The translations under genes and the position numbers were made by a program. The notes below the pieces were generated by a model, which saw nothing but the letters and a program-made list of their open reading frames with translations, ran no database searches and was not told the DNA's origin. A DNA stretch of 14,356 bases, from the NCBI GenBank assembly GCA_910577085.1, contig CAJTLE010000077.1:1-14356 (forward strand). Reading direction: 5' to 3'. Origin of the DNA: an uncultured Allobaculum sp. Lineage in GTDB: Bacteria > Bacillota_I > Bacilli_A > Erysipelotrichales > Erysipelotrichaceae. Of the stretch, positions 1-7,049 are shown one piece after another (positions within the stretch are counted from its first letter, which is position 1; each line of letters begins with the position of its first letter).

Positions 1-126
1 AAACCCCTTGCGTGCTCCCAGAACCTGTGAAAAGCCAGTCTTGCGAGCGAGGCGACAGAAGGAAGGGACAGCGACCGCTCAAAGGGTGTTTTTGTCAGGT
101 TTACCCACCTGAAGTGCAATAGCCTC
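1..126. repeat. 126-bp repeat, left copy (inverted relative to 13525-13650)
   Basis: Reading 1-126 as the reverse complement of 13525-13650 gives 120 of 126 identical bases by eye, with differences at left positions 13, 14, 20, 78, 100 and 116. The copy is cut by the window start, so its outward extent is unknown. The inner boundary is sharp: similarity stops exactly after GCCTC at 126. Because the right copy sits just downstream of an ISL3-type transposase gene, this is most simply an end of a related insertion sequence extending out of the window. It is GC-richer than the neighbouring intergenic DNA. Confidence 0.9.
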
Positions 127-134
127 TTTTATTT
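127..134. repeat. 8-bp direct repeat TTTTATTT abutting left repeat (possible target duplication)
   Basis: The octamer TTTTATTT lies directly against the inner edge of the left 126-bp repeat. The same octamer in the same orientation lies directly against the inner edge of the right copy at 13517-13524. ISL3-family elements usually duplicate 8 bp of target, so the length fits, but AT-rich octamers also recur by chance. Confidence 0.5.
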
Positions 135-446
135 GATCCAAAATCAATCTCCTTTGATCGCTGCAGCGATCTGTTTTCTGGTTGTTTGATGGCTGTAGTC
201 TGAACGATTTCTGGCTGAAAAAGAAGGTCATCCCCTGAGAACTGACCTTCAGGCAAGTTCAGTCCCTTTAAAAAGGCCAAAAGACAACCAATGACCACTC
301 TGATCCGGATGATAAAGTATCCATAATTGAAAATAGACCGAAGACCATGTGCCAGAAGAAATCCAGAAGGGAACCGGAATCTGAAAATCCTATCGTCTGG
401 AAGACAGACAGAAAACCAGTCGCAAGCCGAAACAAATGTGGCAAAT
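135..446. other. Intergenic stretch without a supported gene; contains a 16-bp perfect palindrome
   Basis: No reading frame here has a plausible ribosome binding site; the one open frame on the minus strand begins with GTG, lacks a ribosome binding site and runs into the repeat. The only clear structure is a perfect 16-bp palindrome at 156-171 (GATCGCTGCAGCGATC). This is the downstream side of the LCP gene, so an upstream operator role has no obvious target gene. Confidence 0.6.
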
Positions 447-480
447 GAAAAACAGCCCCGGACTGTAAATGTCCGAGGCT
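447..480 (-). terminator. Rho-independent terminator of the LCP gene
   Basis: On the minus strand AGCCTCGGAC and GTCCGGGGCT form a 10-bp stem (9 Watson-Crick pairs plus one G-T pair) around a 7-nt loop. A GTTTTTC run follows. It begins 25 nt after the LCP stop codon. Confidence 0.9.
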
Positions 481-504
481 GAGAAGTTTAAGATTGCGGA
501 TTTG

Positions 505-2421
505 TTACTGGTTGTCGTATTCCTCAAAAGGAAGATCAAAATCCGGTGTATCGACTGGGAAAGATGGCAGCTCTGGTTCCTGAGGATCGACCGGTGTCAG
601 ATCTTCGCCTGGAATATAGCCAGGATCTGTATACCCCGGATCCGTATATCCTGGATCGGTGTAGGACGGGTACTGGTAACCTGGGTCGGTATATCCCGGA
701 TCTGTGTAGCCAGGATCGGTATAGGCTGGATACGAGTAGTCAGAATCGCTGTCAGTCTGATTCTGAGAATGTTCGGTACCGGTCGTCTGGTTGGAGTTGT
801 GATGAACGTTTGGTTCGCTTGATGGGTTATTCACATCAATTTCCTTGCCTTCGATCACATCCTGAATCAGACTGCTGGCCTGCTCAACCTGCGCCTGGTT
901 ATCAATGACAACAGAGGCAACCGCATTGAGCGATGGGCAATACAACATGTCAGAATCACCGCTGACGGTAAAGCTTTGAATGTTCCAGCTTGGAAAGCCT
1001 GCAAGTTCCAGACCAATCAGCTCTTTAATCTGCTTGGTTGGCATATTGGTTGAGAAAGCCGTAGACAGAGCCCGGATAAAGTTTGGATAGTTTACAACCA
1101 TTGCCGGGGACAACATTTTATTGAGCAGGGCTTTTAAAACAAGCTGCTGGTTGATGATGCGTTGGTTATCACCGGTCAGATAGGCGTGTCGTTCACGGGC
1201 AAACGCCAGAGCACGTTCACCTTCGAGGTGGTTGGTTCCAGCATGAACCCCTTCCGTACCATTGGCATAGAAGGTTTCAACTTCCAGACCTGGTTCGACT
1301 TCTACATCGATACCGCCGATCGCATCCACGATATTGATCAGAGAAGAGAAGTTGACCTGAACGGTGTAGTTGATTTCGACACCCAGGAAATCTTCAAGGG
1401 TGGATTCGGTGGTTCCAACACCATAGAAACCGGTATGGGTCAGTTTATCCTGCTGACCACTGATGTTGTAGCAGGCATTAATATTCTTTTTGCAGGAGAA
1501 TGGGATATAAGAGTCACGCGGCAGGGAGACCATCAGAACCTGATGGGTCACTGGATTGGCGGTGACAAGCATATTCACATCCGAGCGGGTAGCTGAGTTG
1601 ATGTTTCCATAGCTGTCGGCACCCGAAATCAGAATCGTAAATGGATCTTTGGTGATATCGGCAACTTCATCGGCCGGGTTGCGCATTTCTTCAGGAATGG
1701 GTTCGTAATAGATATATTGATCAACGTTATTGGTGAAGGTGGTTAATGCGTTGTATTTGTTAAAGTCATTCGCGTTTTCGAGCAGCTCATCGTGGAACTG
1801 TTCGGGCAGGATGATCGCATCGACTTCATCGGCGTATAAAGCGTCGACTAACGAGAAGGAGCTTGGATATTCACGGGTTTCAAAGGTTGCCCCGGCATTG
1901 TGGAGCTGATTGATGGCCCCGGTGGTTCCTTTTTCATCGGCAGACATCATCACGCCGACAATTTTGCCATTCAGATCACCTGGGTTGGCAATATTGGATC
2001 CATGCATCGCATAGGTCGTTACGGTCATCGCCATCTGGCCAAGGACATCCGCAGAGTTGAGCACCTGGGTATCTCCAGAATTGGAGTCTGAAGTCGGGTT
2101 GGTGACAACCAGGCTGAACAGGTCATTGGTTTTGTCAATGTAGTAGCCGCCATACAGGCAGATCATGCTGAAAGCACCCGAAAGGACGAAAACCAGAATT
2201 TTGGTCCAGACATGGTAGAATCGCTTGATCAGCAGGCACGCAAACAGAACGCCAATGACCGCCAGGACGCCGCCCGCAATCATTAACTGGGTTGATGTGA
2301 AAATGCCAATCTGCAAGGCTTCATAAAGGATGTAGCCAATTGATCCCAGTAACAGAATCAGAAATACCCAACAAAAGAACGTAAGGGTTTTTGGCTGACG
2401 TGATTTCTTCGCTTTTCGCAT
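505..2421 (-). CDS. LytR-CpsA-Psr (LCP) family cell-wall polymer transferase with Tyr/Pro repeat tail
   Basis: LCP enzymes transfer lipid-linked anionic or capsular glycopolymers onto peptidoglycan on the outer face of the membrane. The 638-aa protein has three predicted membrane segments near residues 12-34, 46-65 and 74-95. An extracellular segment (about 130-240) then resembles a small solute-binding fold (LNGKIVGVMMS, then a Glu/Asp-rich DAIILPEQF strand). The LCP domain covers about 262-440 and has the expected motifs: TRSDVNML (279-286), LPRDSY (300-305), GGIDVEV (369-375) and ARERH then GDNQR (408-421). The tail is Ser/Asn/Gln-rich and ends in six TDPGY units and an acidic Pro-rich end. 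I chose ATG at 2421 because GGAGG lies 5 nt upstream; the GTG at 2427 would overlap that site. Confidence is high for the family and low for the specific polymer. Confidence 0.93.
   Translation of the reverse strand: MRKAKKSRQPKTLTFFCWVFLILLLGSIGYILYEALQIGIFTSTQLMIAGGVLAVIGVLFACLLIKRFYHVWTKILVFVLSGAFSMICLYGGYYIDKTNDLFSLVVTNPTSDSNSGDTQVLNSADVLGQMAMTVTTYAMHGSNIANPGDLNGKIVGVMMSADEKGTTGAINQLHNAGATFETREYPSSFSLVDALYADEVDAIILPEQFHDELLENANDFNKYNALTTFTNNVDQYIYYEPIPEEMRNPADEVADITKDPFTILISGADSYGNINSATRSDVNMLVTANPVTHQVLMVSLPRDSYIPFSCKKNINACYNISGQQDKLTHTGFYGVGTTESTLEDFLGVEINYTVQVNFSSLINIVDAIGGIDVEVEPGLEVETFYANGTEGVHAGTNHLEGERALAFARERHAYLTGDNQRIINQQLVLKALLNKMLSPAMVVNYPNFIRALSTAFSTNMPTKQIKELIGLELAGFPSWNIQSFTVSGDSDMLYCPSLNAVASVVIDNQAQVEQASSLIQDVIEGKEIDVNNPSSEPNVHHNSNQTTGTEHSQNQTDSDSDYSYPAYTDPGYTDPGYTDPGYQYPSYTDPGYTDPGYTDPGYIPGEDLTPVDPQEPELPSFPVDTPDFDLPFEEYDNQ
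616..720 (-). repeat. Six TDPGY pentapeptide repeats (3 + 3) in the LCP protein tail
   Basis: Residues 568-582 and 588-602 are each three TDPGY units, separated by QYPSY. The underlying 15-bp units are similar but not identical, with synonymous differences (for example GGATCTG, GGATCGG and GGGTCGG variants on the plus strand). Selection on the peptide, rather than a very recent slip, is therefore likely. Confidence 0.95.
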
Positions 2422-2441
2422 AGGCACCTCCAGAATTGCGT

Positions 2442-2475
2442 TTTTTCGCTTTTACTATAGTAACATAGCGAAAAA
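2442..2475 (-). promoter_or_regulatory. Nested dyad over the putative LCP promoter
   Basis: TTTTTCGCT at 2442-2450 and AGCGAAAAA at 2467-2475 form 9-bp inverted arms. Between them is a perfect 12-bp palindrome, TTACTATAGTAA (2452-2463), which on the minus strand contains TATAGT, a plausible -10 element about 30 nt before the ribosome binding site. No good -35 box is visible. An operator overlapping the promoter is an inference from this geometry. Confidence 0.45.
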
Positions 2476-2947
2476 GGATTTTCTTTCACCCTTGGATTGC
2501 ACCAATTGTGAACAAAAATTTGTCAAATCAGGCCTGTAGCTTTTTCATTTTATATCCCTGTCCCCAATGAAAACTGGAATTTATTCCTTTAAATATCAGG
2601 AAAATGGGCTGAAGACATACAAAAAGTACCGAAATGAGGCGGTTTTTGGGCTTATCCTCCACTTTCCATGTTTTAAAATTTCTTTTTCCTTTGAACTTTT
2701 AAATCCGCTTAAAAAACGAAAAATGAGCAGCCATCCAACAAAACTGAAAGGCAAAAACACATCACATCACAAAGAATTTCATAAAAAAGCGCCGGATTTT
2801 TCCGGCGTTCTTTTGTAATTCTGTACACTTTTGAAGCAATTTCGCAAAAAACAAAATCTTGTGCGCCAGTTTTGCAAGGAAATTCAGACTTCACAGATCT
2901 CAGAAAATGCCTGATGTGAGCCTGCTTTTCCATGATGGTGTGAGCTT
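2476..2947. other. Intergenic stretch between LCP and glpK, no supported gene
   Basis: Open frames here (for example 2709-2933 on the minus strand) lack ribosome binding sites and recognisable protein character. The only supported element is the glpK terminator hairpin at 2782-2807. About 140 nt separate the glpK stop from that hairpin, so the glpK transcript has an unusually long 3' untranslated part. Confidence 0.6.
2782..2807 (-). terminator. Rho-independent terminator downstream of glpK
   Basis: CGCCGGA and TCCGGCG pair around a TTTT loop (2790-2807). On the minus strand it is followed by CTTTTTTAT, giving a canonical terminator for glpK. The plus strand side (TTCTTTTGT) is weaker but could also terminate. 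Confidence 0.85.
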
Positions 2948-4462
2948 TTATCGGTGGTTTTGTTCAAACTCTTCGGTTTCAAAACTCTGGCAGGCTTTGA
3001 CTGCTTTTTTCCAGTCGTGATAACGCTCCTGCATTTCTTTTTCCGGACGAACCGGGGTAAAGACATGCTCGACTTCATTGCGCAGATCCTCAATTCCCCA
3101 GAAGCCAACTGCCAGACCAGCCAGATAGGCTGCACCCATCGCGGTCAGTTCGGTCATCTTAAAGCGCATGACATCAATCTGGCAAAGATCAGCCTGGAAC
3201 TGAAGCAGGAAATCATTGGCTGCCGCTCCGCCATCTACTTTCAGAACACTCAGTGGAATTTCAGAGTCGATGGTCATTGCCTGCAGGACATCATTGGCCT
3301 GGAACGCCATGCTCTCTAAGGCCGCGCGGACAATCTGTTCTTTACCAGAACCAAAGGTCAGACCGACAATCGAAGCCTTGGCCTGGGGATCCCAATAGGG
3401 GGCACCTAGTCCGACAAAGGCAGGCACGATAAACACCCCGCCGGTTGTTCCGGCTTTAATGGCCATATCGGAAGTTTCACTGACACTGTCAATTAAGCGC
3501 ATCGTATCGCGCAGCCATTTCATGATTGAACCCGAAACAAAGATTGATCCTTCCAGCGCATAGGTCACTTCATCGCCAATCTGCCAGGCAATCGTGGATA
3601 ACAGGCCCTGACTGGAGCGGATGATTTCGGATCCGGTATTCATCAATAAGAATCCGCCGGTGCCATACGTGTTTTTGGCCATGCCCGGTTCCAGACATAA
3701 CTGACCAAATAAGGCGGCCTGCTGGTCACCAACAACGGAAGCAATTGGCACTTCGGCTCCAAAGAAGGCGTAGGAAGCCGTTGTTCCATAGACCGCCGAA
3801 GTCGGAACAATTTCAGGCAGGATGGAAGCCGGAATGTGAAGCAGATCGAGCAGTTTCTGATCCCAGCTGACCGTTTCAATGTTACAAAGCATCGTTCGCG
3901 AAGCGTTGGAGGCATCCGTAATATGGCATTTACCACCCGTCAGTTTCCACACCAGCCAGGAATCCATGTTGCCAAACAACAGATCCCCGCGTTCGGCTTT
4001 CTGTCTGGCCAGTGGAACATTATCGAGAATCCAGGCAATTTTGGATGCGGAGAAGTAGGGGTCAATGCGCAGACCTGTTTTTCGCCGGATGATTTCTTCA
4101 AATCCTTCCTTTTTCCAGCGTTCGCACAGGCCGACAGTCTGACGGGATTGCCAGACGATGGCTTTATAAATCGGCAGACCGGTGCGTTTATCCCATAAAA
4201 CAGTCGTTTCACGCTGGTTGGAAATCCCGATGGCTTTGACCTGCTCGGGATCAATGCCAGACTGGTTGAGCACATCCGCAATCACGGCTTCAGTGTCCAG
4301 CCAGATTTCAGTGGCATCCTGTTCTACCCAGCCGGGAGCCGGATAGTCTACATGCCCTTCACGCTGGGAGAGGGCAACAATTTTCTGATCATGATCAAAT
4401 AGGATGGCGCGCGTGGAAGTTGTTCCATGGTCGATCGCCAGAATGTATGAAGGTGTTGTCAT
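2948..4462 (-). CDS. glpK: Glycerol kinase (FGGY family)
   Basis: The enzyme phosphorylates glycerol with ATP to sn-glycerol 3-phosphate in the cytoplasm. The 504-aa length is normal for the family. Visible motifs are the N-terminal phosphate loop DHGTTSTRA (11-19), glycerol contacts QRE (83-85), W104 and Y136, catalytic Asp in GDQQAALFGQ (D246), and the C-terminal FGGY signature region around GLTFGSGKEQIVRAALE. Start ATG at 4462 has AAGGAAA a few bases upstream. Residue 232, in SYAFFG, is Ala where Bacillus and Enterococcus enzymes have the His that HPr phosphorylates, so PTS activation is probably absent. No glpF, glpO or glpD gene is adjacent; the gene seems monocistronic with its own terminator. 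Confidence 0.97.
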   Translation of the reverse strand: MTTPSYILAIDHGTTSTRAILFDHDQKIVALSQREGHVDYPAPGWVEQDATEIWLDTEAVIADVLNQSGIDPEQVKAIGISNQRETTVLWDKRTGLPIYKAIVWQSRQTVGLCERWKKEGFEEIIRRKTGLRIDPYFSASKIAWILDNVPLARQKAERGDLLFGNMDSWLVWKLTGGKCHITDASNASRTMLCNIETVSWDQKLLDLLHIPASILPEIVPTSAVYGTTASYAFFGAEVPIASVVGDQQAALFGQLCLEPGMAKNTYGTGGFLLMNTGSEIIRSSQGLLSTIAWQIGDEVTYALEGSIFVSGSIMKWLRDTMRLIDSVSETSDMAIKAGTTGGVFIVPAFVGLGAPYWDPQAKASIVGLTFGSGKEQIVRAALESMAFQANDVLQAMTIDSEIPLSVLKVDGGAAANDFLLQFQADLCQIDVMRFKMTELTAMGAAYLAGLAVGFWGIEDLRNEVEHVFTPVRPEKEMQERYHDWKKAVKACQSFETEEFEQNHR

Positions 4463-4925
4463 AGTATTTCCTTTTTCAGCTTTGCTGCAGGGGGAGGCTT
4501 CAGGTCTTTGATTTGGTTTTCAGTCTTTTCAAGTCTGGATTCAATCTGATTTCTATTCCTTATATTTAATGAAGGATCATAATAGAAAGTACTGAACCCA
4601 GAGGGGGAAATATGAAGATGGGCTTCTCTTTCAGACCATGAAAACTGCCCTGTCCACTCAACAGCTGCTTTTCTTCTTTGCCTGCATTATCCCATGATCT
4701 GAGGCAATGAAGATAGCGGATTTCAAGTTTCCAAAAAGAAAAGACAGATCCGGTTTTTCAGTACTGGATCTTAGGACACGGGCATCGGCAGGTGAAATGG
4801 GGAATTGTCATCGTGGATGAGAAGACAAGAGAATCAGGATAAGAAATAGTTCGGCATCTATAAGCATCTGACTAGAATCATAAAGGTATGAAAGTTGAAA
4901 AAATCAGGTACCATTAACAAAGAGT
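4463..4925. other. Divergent intergenic region between glpK and the VTT gene
   Basis: This stretch must hold the glpK promoter on the minus strand. AT-rich candidates for a -10 box are near 4565-4585, where the minus strand reads TATTAT and AAATATAAG, but neither has a convincing -35 partner. I see no open frame with a ribosome binding site, no clear hairpin and no recognised riboswitch. Confidence 0.5.
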
Positions 4926-4973
4926 GATCTTTTTGAGCGCTCGAAAAGATCTCGCAAAGCATATTTGTATACT
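4926..4973 (+). promoter_or_regulatory. 26-bp near-perfect palindrome plus -10 box upstream of the VTT gene
   Basis: Positions 4926-4951 form a 26-bp palindrome (GATCTTTTTGAGC and GCTCGAAAAGATC) with one imperfect pair. A TATACT -10 candidate lies at 4968-4973, which puts the palindrome over the expected -35 region, about 40-60 bp before the start codon. This is operator-like geometry; the regulator is unknown. Confidence 0.45.
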
Positions 4974-5010
4974 GAAGACAGTTATCCAAATCTGCAGTAA
5001 GGAGATATCC

Positions 5011-5736
5011 ATGTCCGATCATCCATCTTCTCAACCTGATTCCACCCCGGAAAAAGCCGGATCCTCTGCTTCTTCAACAGCGTCCGCAAAGTCTTCTTCA
5101 TCGGTCATTGAAGGCGTCAATACGGAACAGAAAAACCAGGGTGCAAGAGTGCGCCGCCGCAATCAGATCGTCTCGGTAATTTTTGCGGTTCTGTTTATCG
5201 CGGTGTTCTACTATCTGTTAAAAAACGGTAAGCTGGCCGATACCAATCACATTAAAGCCATGATCCAGAAAGCCGGTCCGTTTGGTCCGATTCTGTTTAT
5301 TCTGATCAGTGTCTTTTCATCCTATATTCCAATTGTCCCGATGGGGTCCATGGGATCGATTGGCATTGTGCTCTTTGGCACCGTGCCAGCGTTTTTCTAC
5401 AACACCATTACCTCGATCTGCAACTGTCTGATCGCGTACTGGCTGGCCAAACGCTATGGCAAACGGATTATCCTCTGGTTTGCGAGCCCTGAAACCGTCG
5501 ATAAGTATGAAAAAAGACTTCAGAACTCCGGCCATTTTGCGATGATCTTTACCATCTTCATGTTCCTGCCCGTTTCGCCGGATATCGTGCTGTGCATGAT
5601 TGCAGCGTTGAGCGGAATGTCCTTTAAGAAATTCCTGCTCATTATTTTGTGCAGCCGACCGGTTTCGTCATTTTGCTATTCGATGGGGCTGCTCAAAATT
5701 GTAGAATGGCTGCTGCATCTGTTCCATCTGCGTTAG
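5011..5736 (+). CDS. TVP38/TMEM64-type (VTT/SNARE-associated domain) membrane protein
   Basis: Proteins of the VTT/DedA superfamily are integral membrane proteins linked to lipid scrambling or transport and envelope homeostasis; the specific substrate here cannot be read from sequence. The 241-aa protein has a Ser-rich soluble N-terminus (about 1-50) and a basic RVRRR stretch, then hydrophobic segments near 53-70, 92-108, 112-136, 176-200 and 205-225. The segment from IPIVPMGSMGS (106-116) through FGTVPAFFYN to WLAKRYGKR (144-152) matches the VTT re-entrant region with its Gly/Pro content and following R-x-G-K/R. ATG at 5011 was chosen over an in-frame GTG at 4924 because AAGGAG sits 7 nt before it. 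It converges on the lysozyme-like gene across a shared terminator. Confidence 0.82.
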   Translation: MSDHPSSQPDSTPEKAGSSASSTASAKSSSSVIEGVNTEQKNQGARVRRRNQIVSVIFAVLFIAVFYYLLKNGKLADTNHIKAMIQKAGPFGPILFILISVFSSYIPIVPMGSMGSIGIVLFGTVPAFFYNTITSICNCLIAYWLAKRYGKRIILWFASPETVDKYEKRLQNSGHFAMIFTIFMFLPVSPDIVLCMIAALSGMSFKKFLLIILCSRPVSSFCYSMGLLKIVEWLLHLFHLR

Positions 5737-5785
5737 GGATCGATCATCGAATCTTTCCCTGCAGTCTTACCAATCAAATGAAAAT

Positions 5786-5808
5786 GGCCCGCCATCTTAT
5801 GGCGGGCC
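5786..5808. terminator. Bidirectional terminator between convergent genes
   Basis: GGCCCGCCAT and ATGGCGGGCC form a perfect 10-bp stem with a 3-nt loop. It lies between the VTT gene (stop 5736, plus) and the lysozyme-like gene (stop 5882, minus). The minus-strand tail ATTTTCATTTG and plus-strand tail GCACTTGTATTTG are both only moderately T-rich. Confidence 0.75.
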
Positions 5809-5881
5809 GCACTTGTATTTGTGTTTATGAAGGTCGGAAATTTCTGGATGGAAAAGCTGAATTCGAACCTCGCCCGAGGAT

Positions 5882-6595
5882 TCAGGCGGACTCGGACAGA
5901 CTGACTTCACTGTCCGGAATGTCCGGGTTTAAAACGTTATGAATGAGCTGGACGTAAAACATGTTGCCATAGTCATAGCGCCAGCCGCCATTGGATTCAA
6001 TGGCCACGGGATTAGGATAGGTCACGATACGGCCATCGGAATGGATGCGGGAAAACTCTTCCGCCAGGGCAGGGGTATGCTTACCGCCATTTTCCGCCAC
6101 AAAATCCAGATAGCCGCTGCCATAGTTATACGCCTGGAAGACCGCATCCTGATCGAGACCAAGCTGGTCCGCTTTTTCGAGCAGATCTTTATAGTAGGAA
6201 ACGCCCTGGTCAATCGATTCATCGACCGATAAGGAATTGGGCGGCAGCCCTAAAGATTCGCTGGACTGAAAGACATCTTCGCTCTGGCCATTGGATTCGA
6301 CTTTGACAATAGCCTGCAGTTCGGACAGATGATCGGCAATCCCTTCCTGCCGGGCAGCTTCTTCAATACGATATGCAAGTTCTTCTGAGGAAAGACCATG
6401 GGAAGTCCCGTTGAGAGTCCCTCTGTTTTCGATATAGATCGTCAGCCACGACCCCGCAATAATCAGGCACAGAAACAAAAGCCAGAAGGGTCTGGAGGAT
6501 TTATGAAGCGGCTCATGAAGAGGACCAGAATGACCAGCATCTGTTTTTGGCAGATCAGGCAGATTTTTAAATTTTGTTTTGAACCATTTGGCCAT
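5882..6595 (-). CDS. Membrane-anchored lysozyme-fold protein (Pmp23/CwlT N-domain type)
   Basis: This family cleaves or binds peptidoglycan glycan strands; pneumococcal Pmp23 and the N-terminal domain of CwlT are the best-known members. The 237-aa protein has a cytoplasmic basic N-terminus, one membrane anchor at about 37-56, and an extracellular domain with a probable catalytic Glu in IVKVESNG (E100), then QSSESLGLPPNS (110-121), the helix ESIDQGVSYYKDLL and AYNYGSGYLDF (155-165). These are in the order typical of the lysozyme-like Pfam family PF13702. No other domain is fused. ATG at 6595 follows AAGGAGG at 6-nt spacing. Its placement beside other envelope genes suits a role in wall remodelling or division. 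The family call is firm; activity is inferred. Confidence 0.87.
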   Translation of the reverse strand: MAKWFKTKFKNLPDLPKTDAGHSGPLHEPLHKSSRPFWLLFLCLIIAGSWLTIYIENRGTLNGTSHGLSSEELAYRIEEAARQEGIADHLSELQAIVKVESNGQSEDVFQSSESLGLPPNSLSVDESIDQGVSYYKDLLEKADQLGLDQDAVFQAYNYGSGYLDFVAENGGKHTPALAEEFSRIHSDGRIVTYPNPVAIESNGGWRYDYGNMFYVQLIHNVLNPDIPDSEVSLSESA

Positions 6596-6609
6596 TTCAA
6601 TCCTCCTTT

Positions 6610-7014
6610 CTGACGGAAAACGGGCGGTTTAAGAATTATGAAAAAGAAGCTGTAAGAATCCATTGAAAAAAGACAGGATTCCAATCGGATACTATTGTAG
6701 GAGAAAAACCTTGAAAAAAGATGAAAAATACCAGAATAACAGTTTTGACAGGTACAGACTCATCTGGGTCAGGATAAAATCCTCAAGACTGAATAAGGTT
6801 CTTATTCTACGCCGATCCGCACGGAAACTGAAGAAAAGATCTGCCCTGTCGAATGAGATCTGACAGAAACGGTCTTGATAGAAAACGCTTTCTGAAATGG
6901 GGCCGGAGCTTTGAAAGTTTCCGCCCAAACAGAATCGATCTTTCATCTTTTAGGTGTCGTGTTTTTGAGCCTGCTGGATATTCGGGAGCCAAAATGTGTG
7001 AAAAACAGGGTGGA
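6610..7014. other. Intergenic stretch between lysozyme-like gene and small membrane protein gene
   Basis: It must contain the lysozyme-like gene promoter (a minus-strand TACAAT near 6695-6700 is the best candidate, without a good -35 box). A cre-like box lies at 6880-6893. A short TTG-initiated frame at 6711-6863 has a GGAG 7-8 nt upstream but encodes only a Lys/Arg-rich peptide of about 50 residues with no family character; I do not call it. Confidence 0.5.
6880..6893. promoter_or_regulatory. cre-like CcpA binding site
   Basis: AGAAAACGCTTTCT is an almost symmetric match to the catabolite-responsive element (core AARCGYTTTC). It lies about 125 bp upstream of the small membrane protein promoter and about 285 bp upstream of the lysozyme-like gene, so which gene it serves is uncertain. 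Confidence 0.5.
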
Positions 7015-7023
7015 TGTTACAAT
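7015..7023 (+). promoter_or_regulatory. Extended -10 promoter for the 7050-8567 gene pair
   Basis: TGTTACAAT matches an extended -10 (TGn then TACAAT). It would start transcription near 7030, just ahead of the GAAGGG ribosome binding site at 7035-7040. The -35 position is poor, which is common for extended -10 promoters. Confidence 0.5.
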
Positions 7024-7049
7024 GAAAACAAACTGAAGGGAATATTTAT

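Noticed and set aside
101..298. Minus-strand 65-residue open frame near the left edge
   Set aside because: It starts with GTG, has no ribosome binding site, has no recognisable character and ends inside the 126-bp repeat.
469..822. Forward open frame of 117 residues rich in Ile/Arg/Trp with periodic sequence
   Set aside because: It is the antisense shadow of the TDPGY repeat coding region of the LCP gene, and its periodicity comes from those repeats. It has no ribosome binding site and lies opposite a firm gene and terminator.
2709..2933. Minus-strand 74-residue open frame between glpK and the LCP gene
   Set aside because: It crosses the glpK terminator hairpin, lacks a ribosome binding site and has no family features.
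6711..6863. TTG-initiated Lys/Arg-rich peptide of about 50 residues with a GGAG upstream
   Set aside because: The composition looks like translated AT/purine-rich intergenic DNA, the start codon is weak and no family is recognised. Conservation in relatives would be needed to call it.
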